Positions 14,562 through 18,140 of a stretch of DNA of 18,140 nucleotides are shown here, piece after piece; positions within the stretch are counted from its first letter, which is position 1; every line of letters starts with the position of its first letter. The position numbers were made by a program, and so were the translations under genes. The DNA comes from Collinsella sp. Its GTDB lineage: Bacteria; Actinomycetota; Coriobacteriia; Coriobacteriales; Coriobacteriaceae. The notes beneath the pieces were generated by a model. It saw nothing but the letters and a program-made list of their open reading frames with translations, was not told the DNA's origin and did not search any database. Where the stretch lies: NCBI GenBank assembly GCA_018382295.1, contig JAGZQF010000040.1, positions 1-18,140 of the forward strand, read 5' to 3'.

Positions 14562-15914
14562 TTAGGCAAGGAGCCACTTCCATGCGGGCACAACGTGGAC
14601 CACACCGTGCTCGCATGAAATATCGGTCTGTTCATCCATGGTAACGATTGCCGACTCGCCAAGATCGAACTGGGCCATCGAGGCATCAAGCGCGGCAATT
14701 TCGCGCTCGCGCGTTTTCTCACGTGCCATATCCGCACTCACCTGAATCAGGCTATAAGCCCGCATGAGAAGCGCGTCCCCAGCCACAAAGTCCACCTCAT
14801 GGCTTTTGCTCTTCTCTTTGATCAGCAGGCGGCAGACCGAGCCGGTCCTCACCGCGGGAGTCTTTCTTCTTAGCGCATTGAACACTGCGGTCTCGAGCCT
14901 CTGGCCCTGGTCCAATGCTGATGCGGGAGAGAATGCTCCAAACATCGCAGGGTCGACAGCGTAGACCTTAGACGCAGACCGCGTGTTATTTGCCAGTGAA
15001 CGCGTGAACTCCGGCACAGAAAATAACAGGTAGGCGTCCTCATAATACTCAAGTAAATCGCTGAGCGAATTACGACTGGCGGGTATCTGTCTGCTCTTGA
15101 ACTCGTTGTACACTTTGTTCACTGACAGCTCTCGTCCCGAAGATGCCATACACCGCGTCAAGAACAGCGATGCCAGGCGAGGGTTCTTGACGTCGTAACG
15201 CTCAACGACGTCCATGGCGACCATTCGCGAAGCATATTCCTGTAGCAGCTGAATCGCGTCTGCAGGCGTCTGCTCAAGTGTCGCAATGAATCCCCCTCGT
15301 TCAAGATACCCGATCAGATGATGTCGAAGCAGCGCTGCATCGCTCGGGGAAAAGGTCGCATCTGGCTCGAGAACGCTCCCCGTCTTATATCGAACGTATT
15401 CCGAAAAACTCAACGGAAAAAGCTCTCGCACAAGAGAACGACCCCTGAACTCGCTCTTAAGTTCTGAGGACAGCATCTTGGAAGAAGATCCCGTCACATA
15501 GACGGTCGCTTTCTCCGTATCGACTACACGCCGCAGAAACGCACCCCATTCGGGAATTTCCTGGATCTCGTCAAAGAAAATGTAAGCGCCCTCGGTTCGA
15601 GCAGCAGGATACAGCGCATAGAACGTGTCGATCACGTCCGCCAGCAGCGATGGCTCATACGGGCGCAAGCGCTCATCCTCAAAATTGAAGTAAAGCATCC
15701 GGTCAAGCTCGACGCCCCGGCTCTGAAGCCGCCGCATCTCCTGATACAGGCGATACGTCTTTCCACAACGGCGGGCCCCCACAATCACATTTACGATGTT
15801 GTCGCGCTTTGGCTCCTGTGGGTTTCCTAGATCAAGGTCTCGCTCAAAGACCTGCGGAACCCCCTGCTGTTCAAAGTCCTTTATTTTCTGGGCGATCAAG
15901 TCGTTGAATGCCAT
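14562..15914 (-). CDS. AAA-family ATPase with DUF4143 domain
   Basis: A 450-residue predicted ATPase of the AAA_14/DUF4143 type (COG1373-like), common in gut bacteria and archaea and of unknown role. The P-loop is GARRCGKT at 46-53, Walker B is YIFFDEIQ with DE at 115-116, and the sensor-like VTGSSSKML follows. The DUF4143 part covers roughly 200-390 and ends in a nuclease-like HEVDFVAGD (Glu373, Asp375), a feature of PD-(D/E)XK-like folds; nuclease activity is not shown. The ATG at 15914 has GGAG four bases upstream. It is monocistronic, convergent with the broken surface-protein gene, with 73 bases between them and no clear terminator. Its promoter lies inside a long inverted repeat, suggesting tight control. 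Horizontal acquisition is plausible for this family but base composition does not stand out. Confidence 0.9.
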   Translation of the reverse strand: MAFNDLIAQKIKDFEQQGVPQVFERDLDLGNPQEPKRDNIVNVIVGARRCGKTYRLYQEMRRLQSRGVELDRMLYFNFEDERLRPYEPSLLADVIDTFYALYPAARTEGAYIFFDEIQEIPEWGAFLRRVVDTEKATVYVTGSSSKMLSSELKSEFRGRSLVRELFPLSFSEYVRYKTGSVLEPDATFSPSDAALLRHHLIGYLERGGFIATLEQTPADAIQLLQEYASRMVAMDVVERYDVKNPRLASLFLTRCMASSGRELSVNKVYNEFKSRQIPASRNSLSDLLEYYEDAYLLFSVPEFTRSLANNTRSASKVYAVDPAMFGAFSPASALDQGQRLETAVFNALRRKTPAVRTGSVCRLLIKEKSKSHEVDFVAGDALLMRAYSLIQVSADMAREKTREREIAALDASMAQFDLGESAIVTMDEQTDISCEHGVVHVVPAWKWLLA

Positions 15915-15922
15915 GATTCTCC

Positions 15923-15982
15923 AATCTTGCTCTCTAGCTAATCAAAATTATACCGATTCTTGATTAATTAGAGAGCAAGATT
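15923..15982. promoter_or_regulatory. 23-bp inverted repeat enclosing the ATPase promoter
   Basis: The arms 15923-15945 and 15960-15982 match at 21 of 23 positions (outer part AATCTTGCTCTCTA, inner part TAATCAA). The 14-base spacer contains TATAAT on the minus strand (15947-15952), the expected -10 of the ATPase gene. TTGATTAA recurs at 15992-15999 within an imperfect 21-bp palindrome (15991-16011). Because transcription would start near 15940, the RNA would contain only one arm, so this reads as a DNA operator rather than an RNA hairpin. Confidence 0.75.
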
Positions 15983-16061
15983 TTGTCTGACTTGATTAAC
16001 ACTTAAGCAAGTTTTTTCACTATTACTGCTCGAAGGATGCCGAGTGGCTGAGAGGACAACC

Positions 16062-16110
16062 AAGCCCGAATGCGACTCCCTGGACAGTCGATTTGGGACG
16101 GGGCTTTTTT
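16062..16110 (+). terminator. Branched hairpin followed by six Ts, no gene upstream
   Basis: AAGCCC (16062-16067) pairs with GGGCTT (16101-16106) and encloses a second stem CGACT/AGTCG (16073-16077, 16086-16090). A run of six Ts (16105-16110) follows. No plus-strand gene leads into it, so it may end a small RNA or be a relic. Upstream, 16034-16055 reads GATGCCGAGTGGCTGAGAGG, similar to a serine-tRNA D-arm. Confidence 0.5.
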
Positions 16111-16144
16111 GACTACCGTCCCCCTGTAGAAAAATCCCTAACGC

Positions 16145-16211
16145 AGTTGCGGTGAAATAGGGATTGTTTTTGCTGGTCAAACCGCAAAACAGTCCCTATT
16201 TCACCGCAACT
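16145..16211. repeat. Long inverted repeat (copy 2 of the palindromic family)
   Basis: The arms 16145-16170 and 16186-16211 match at 25 of 26 positions around a 15-base spacer. The outer 16 bases, AGTTGCGGTGAAATAG, are shared with the repeat at 3885-3953. CTTTTTGG follows on the plus strand. On the minus strand it lies just beyond the clpB/small-protein operon and could end it. Confidence 0.88.
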
Positions 16212-16235
16212 TTTTGGTGGCCTTTTTGGTGGCAC

Positions 16236-16430
16236 TCAGCGCCAGGGGTCGGCTTCGAACATTGGCTCGCGCTCGGGGCGGCGATCGCTGTAGGGATCGT
16301 AACCGTCATCGTCCTCGTTCTCGGCACGGATGTAGGGGTCGCGCGGCTTGGGTGCCGGTTTCGGCGCGGGCTTTGGTGCGGCGGACGCTATCTCAGCCGC
16401 CGGTGCGTTCGTCTTGTTCTCGTCTTTCAT
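16236..16430 (-). CDS. Small proline-rich, acidic protein coupled to clpB
   Basis: A 64-residue protein not recognised from any family. The start ATG (16428-16430) overlaps the clpB stop in an ATGA arrangement, with AAGGAG eight bases upstream, so translation is probably coupled. It has an Ala-rich head, a tandem KPAP repeat (PKPAPKPAPKPRDPY) and a C-terminus rich in acidic and aromatic residues (ENEDDDGYDPYSDRRPEREP) ending in FEADPWR. No membrane segment or signal peptide is present, and it is probably disordered. The position suggests a role linked to ClpB, such as an adaptor or regulator; this is inference from the neighbourhood only. The palindromic repeat lies 25 bases after its stop. 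Confidence 0.7.
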   Translation of the reverse strand: MKDENKTNAPAAEIASAAPKPAPKPAPKPRDPYIRAENEDDDGYDPYSDRRPEREPMFEADPWR

Positions 16431-18140
16431 CTGCATAGCTCCTTGCATCGCATCCGCTCAACATCATCGATGTCGATGATGGCCGCCGCGATGGCATCGA
16501 CAACCTCACGCTGAACCAGACGTTTGAGCGGACGGGCACCAAAGACCGGGTCCAGGCCGCCCACGGCGAGCATCTGCTTGGCCGCCGGGGTGATGGCAAG
16601 CGTCATGCGCTCCTTGGCCAGACGCGCGCGGACGTCGGCGAGCTGGATGTCGACGATCTTCTCGATCTGCGCCATACCGAGCGGATGGAACACCACGATA
16701 TCGTCGATACGGTTGAGGAACTCGGGACGGAAGGTCTGAGCCATGGCCGCGTCGACCTGGTGACGCATCTCCTCCTCGTCCTTGCCGGAAAGCTCGGCGA
16801 TAGCCTTGGAGCCCACGTTAGACGTCATGATGATGATCGTGTTCTTGAAGGACACCTGGCGACCCTGACCGTCGGTCAGGCGGCCGTCGTCGAGCACCTG
16901 CAGCAGCACGTTAAAGACATCCGGATGAGCCTTCTCCATCTCGTCGAGCAAGATCACAGAGTACGGACGACGGCGCACGGCCTCGGTGAGCTGACCGCCC
17001 TCGTCGTAGCCCACGTATCCCGGGGGCGCACCAATCAGACGCTGGACGCTGAACTTCTCCATATACTCGGACATGTCGATACGCACGAGCGCGCGCTCGT
17101 CATCGAACAGGCACTCGGCCAGCGCCTTGGCGAGCTCGGTCTTGCCCACGCCGGTGGGGCCCAGGAAGAAGAAGCTGCCGATGGGCTTGTCCGGATCGGA
17201 GAGGATCTCATCGGAGGTCACCTGCTCGTTGAGGCCCTCGCCGTCCTGCTGCTTTTGCGCCTCGAGCGCGGCCTCGGAATCCTGAATCTGCTGCTGCAGG
17301 CCCGGAATCACGGAGTAGCGCAGCTCGGACGCACGGCCCAGGTCGCCGTTGCGCGTCGCACGTTCCTCCTCGCTCTTGGCCTCGTCGAGCTGTCCCTTGA
17401 GCTCCTGCACGTGGTCGATGGCGTTCTTTTGGTTGAGCCAGCCGGCCTTTTGCACATTGAGCTTTTCCTGGACCTCGGCAATCTCTTGGCGCAGGGCCTC
17501 CAGACGCTCCTTGGAGGCGTCGTCGGTCTCCTTCATGAGCGCCTGCTCCTCGATCTGCAGCTGGGTGAGCTGACGCGTGGTAGCGTCGATCTCGACCGGC
17601 ATACTGTCGAGCTCCATGCGTAGGCGGCTTGCCGCCTCATCGACCAGATCGATGGCCTTGTCGGGCAGGAAGCGGTCGGCGATGTAGCGATCGGAGAGGT
17701 CGGCAGCTGCCACGAGCGCGCTATCGGTGATATGCACGCCGTGGAAGATCTCGTACTTCTCCTTCAGGCCACGCAGGATCGAAATGGTGTCCTCGACGGA
17801 GGGCTCGGAGACCATAACGGTCTGGAAACGACGGGCGAGCGCCGCATCCTTCTCGATGTACTTGCGGTATTCGTCGAGCGTGGTCGCGCCGATCGCGTGC
17901 AGGTCGCCACGGGCGAGCGCCGGCTTGAGGATGTTGCCGGCGTCCATGGAGCCCTCGGTGGCACCCGCGCCCACGATGGTGTGGAGCTCATCGATGAACA
18001 GGATGACCTTGCCCTCGGACTTTTGCACTTCCTTGAGCACGGCCTTCAAGCGGTCCTCGAACTCGCCGCGGTACTTGGCGCCGGCGACCAGCGCGCTCAT
18101 GTCGAGCTCGATGAGGTCGCGGTCGCGCAGGGTGCTCGGC
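16427..18140 (-). CDS. clpB: Chaperone ClpB (AAA+ disaggregase), 5' partial, with an internal in-frame gap
   Basis: ATP-driven disaggregase that threads aggregated proteins through a hexameric ring together with DnaK. The N-domain and first Walker A lie beyond the window; the frame is open to 18139. Visible parts in order: the NBD1 pore region DMSALVAGAKYRGEFE, Walker B ILFIDELHT (about 17985-18008), the arginine-finger stretch EKDAALARRFQ, the M-domain coiled coil (about 17270-17600), NBD2 Walker A GPTGVGKT (about 17141-17165), Walker B ILLDEMEKA and sensor TSNVG. Compared with E. coli ClpB from memory, about 54 residues are missing between VTSDEI and SDPDKPIGS (near 17205): the whole stretch that normally carries the TGIPV and VIGQ motifs before the NBD2 Walker A. 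The C-terminus after REVVDAIAAAI also differs from the usual ending. The start is outside the window. Confidence 0.93.
   Translation of the reverse strand, partial: PSTLRDRDLIELDMSALVAGAKYRGEFEDRLKAVLKEVQKSEGKVILFIDELHTIVGAGATEGSMDAGNILKPALARGDLHAIGATTLDEYRKYIEKDAALARRFQTVMVSEPSVEDTISILRGLKEKYEIFHGVHITDSALVAAADLSDRYIADRFLPDKAIDLVDEAASRLRMELDSMPVEIDATTRQLTQLQIEEQALMKETDDASKERLEALRQEIAEVQEKLNVQKAGWLNQKNAIDHVQELKGQLDEAKSEEERATRNGDLGRASELRYSVIPGLQQQIQDSEAALEAQKQQDGEGLNEQVTSDEILSDPDKPIGSFFFLGPTGVGKTELAKALAECLFDDERALVRIDMSEYMEKFSVQRLIGAPPGYVGYDEGGQLTEAVRRRPYSVILLDEMEKAHPDVFNVLLQVLDDGRLTDGQGRQVSFKNTIIIMTSNVGSKAIAELSGKDEEEMRHQVDAAMAQTFRPEFLNRIDDIVVFHPLGMAQIEKIVDIQLADVRARLAKERMTLAITPAAKQMLAVGGLDPVFGARPLKRLVQREVVDAIAAAIIDIDDVERMRCKELCR

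Noticed and set aside
16034..16110. TPP riboswitch, suggested by GGCTGAGAGG
   Set aside because: The second conserved half (CCTGAT...AATGCCAGCG) is absent, and no thiamine gene lies downstream.
16034..16110. Functional tRNA-Ser
   Set aside because: Only the D-arm resembles a serine tRNA; no anticodon arm, T-arm or matching acceptor stem can be formed.
1..18140. CRISPR array, prophage or insertion sequence
   Set aside because: No regularly spaced repeats, no transposase or integrase, and no phage structural gene were found on either strand.

Overview
The window looks like chromosomal DNA from a gut anaerobe of the Coriobacteriia, most likely Collinsella or a close relative. This is inferred from the high GC content, the actinobacterial pbpA-pknB order, a mannose-type PTS operon with a DUF956 gene, a DUF5692-type membrane protein and a large iron-sulfur flavoprotein. 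No ribosomal RNA or marker gene confirms the genus.

Layout. Positions 1-3565 (+): the 3' part of a class B penicillin-binding protein, then a PASTA-domain Ser/Thr kinase (peptidoglycan synthesis and its signalling), closed by a strong terminator. Positions 3578-3953: tRNA-Arg(CCU) on the minus strand with decayed partial copies of itself beside it, then a palindromic repeat. Positions 3962-7320 (-): a mannose/glucose-type PTS operon in the order IIAB, IIC, IID, DUF956, with an internal hairpin and T-run before DUF956. Positions 7582-12904: a redox locus. A HypA-type nickel chaperone and a 925-residue winged-helix/ferredoxin/GltD-like flavoprotein lie on the minus strand. A TetR regulator and a nine-helix DUF5692-like membrane protein lie divergently on the plus strand. 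Matching palindromes in the shared promoter region suggest that TetR controls both directions.

Positions 13121-14488 (+): a broken gene for a membrane-anchored surface protein with two frame breaks. Positions 14562-15914 (-): an AAA ATPase with a DUF4143 domain, whose -10 box lies exactly between the arms of a 23-bp inverted repeat. Positions 15983-16235: non-coding DNA with hairpins and a second copy of the palindromic repeat. Positions 16236-18140 (-): clpB, cut off by the window edge, coupled by an ATGA overlap to a 64-codon proline-rich small protein. This clpB appears to lack about 54 residues at the start of its second ATPase domain.

The most promising leads are the TetR/flavoprotein/DUF5692/HypA locus, the ClpB deletion, the ATPase promoter inside an inverted repeat, and the shared palindrome family at 3885-3953 and 16145-16211. 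All family assignments come from reading the sequence; no database search was run.
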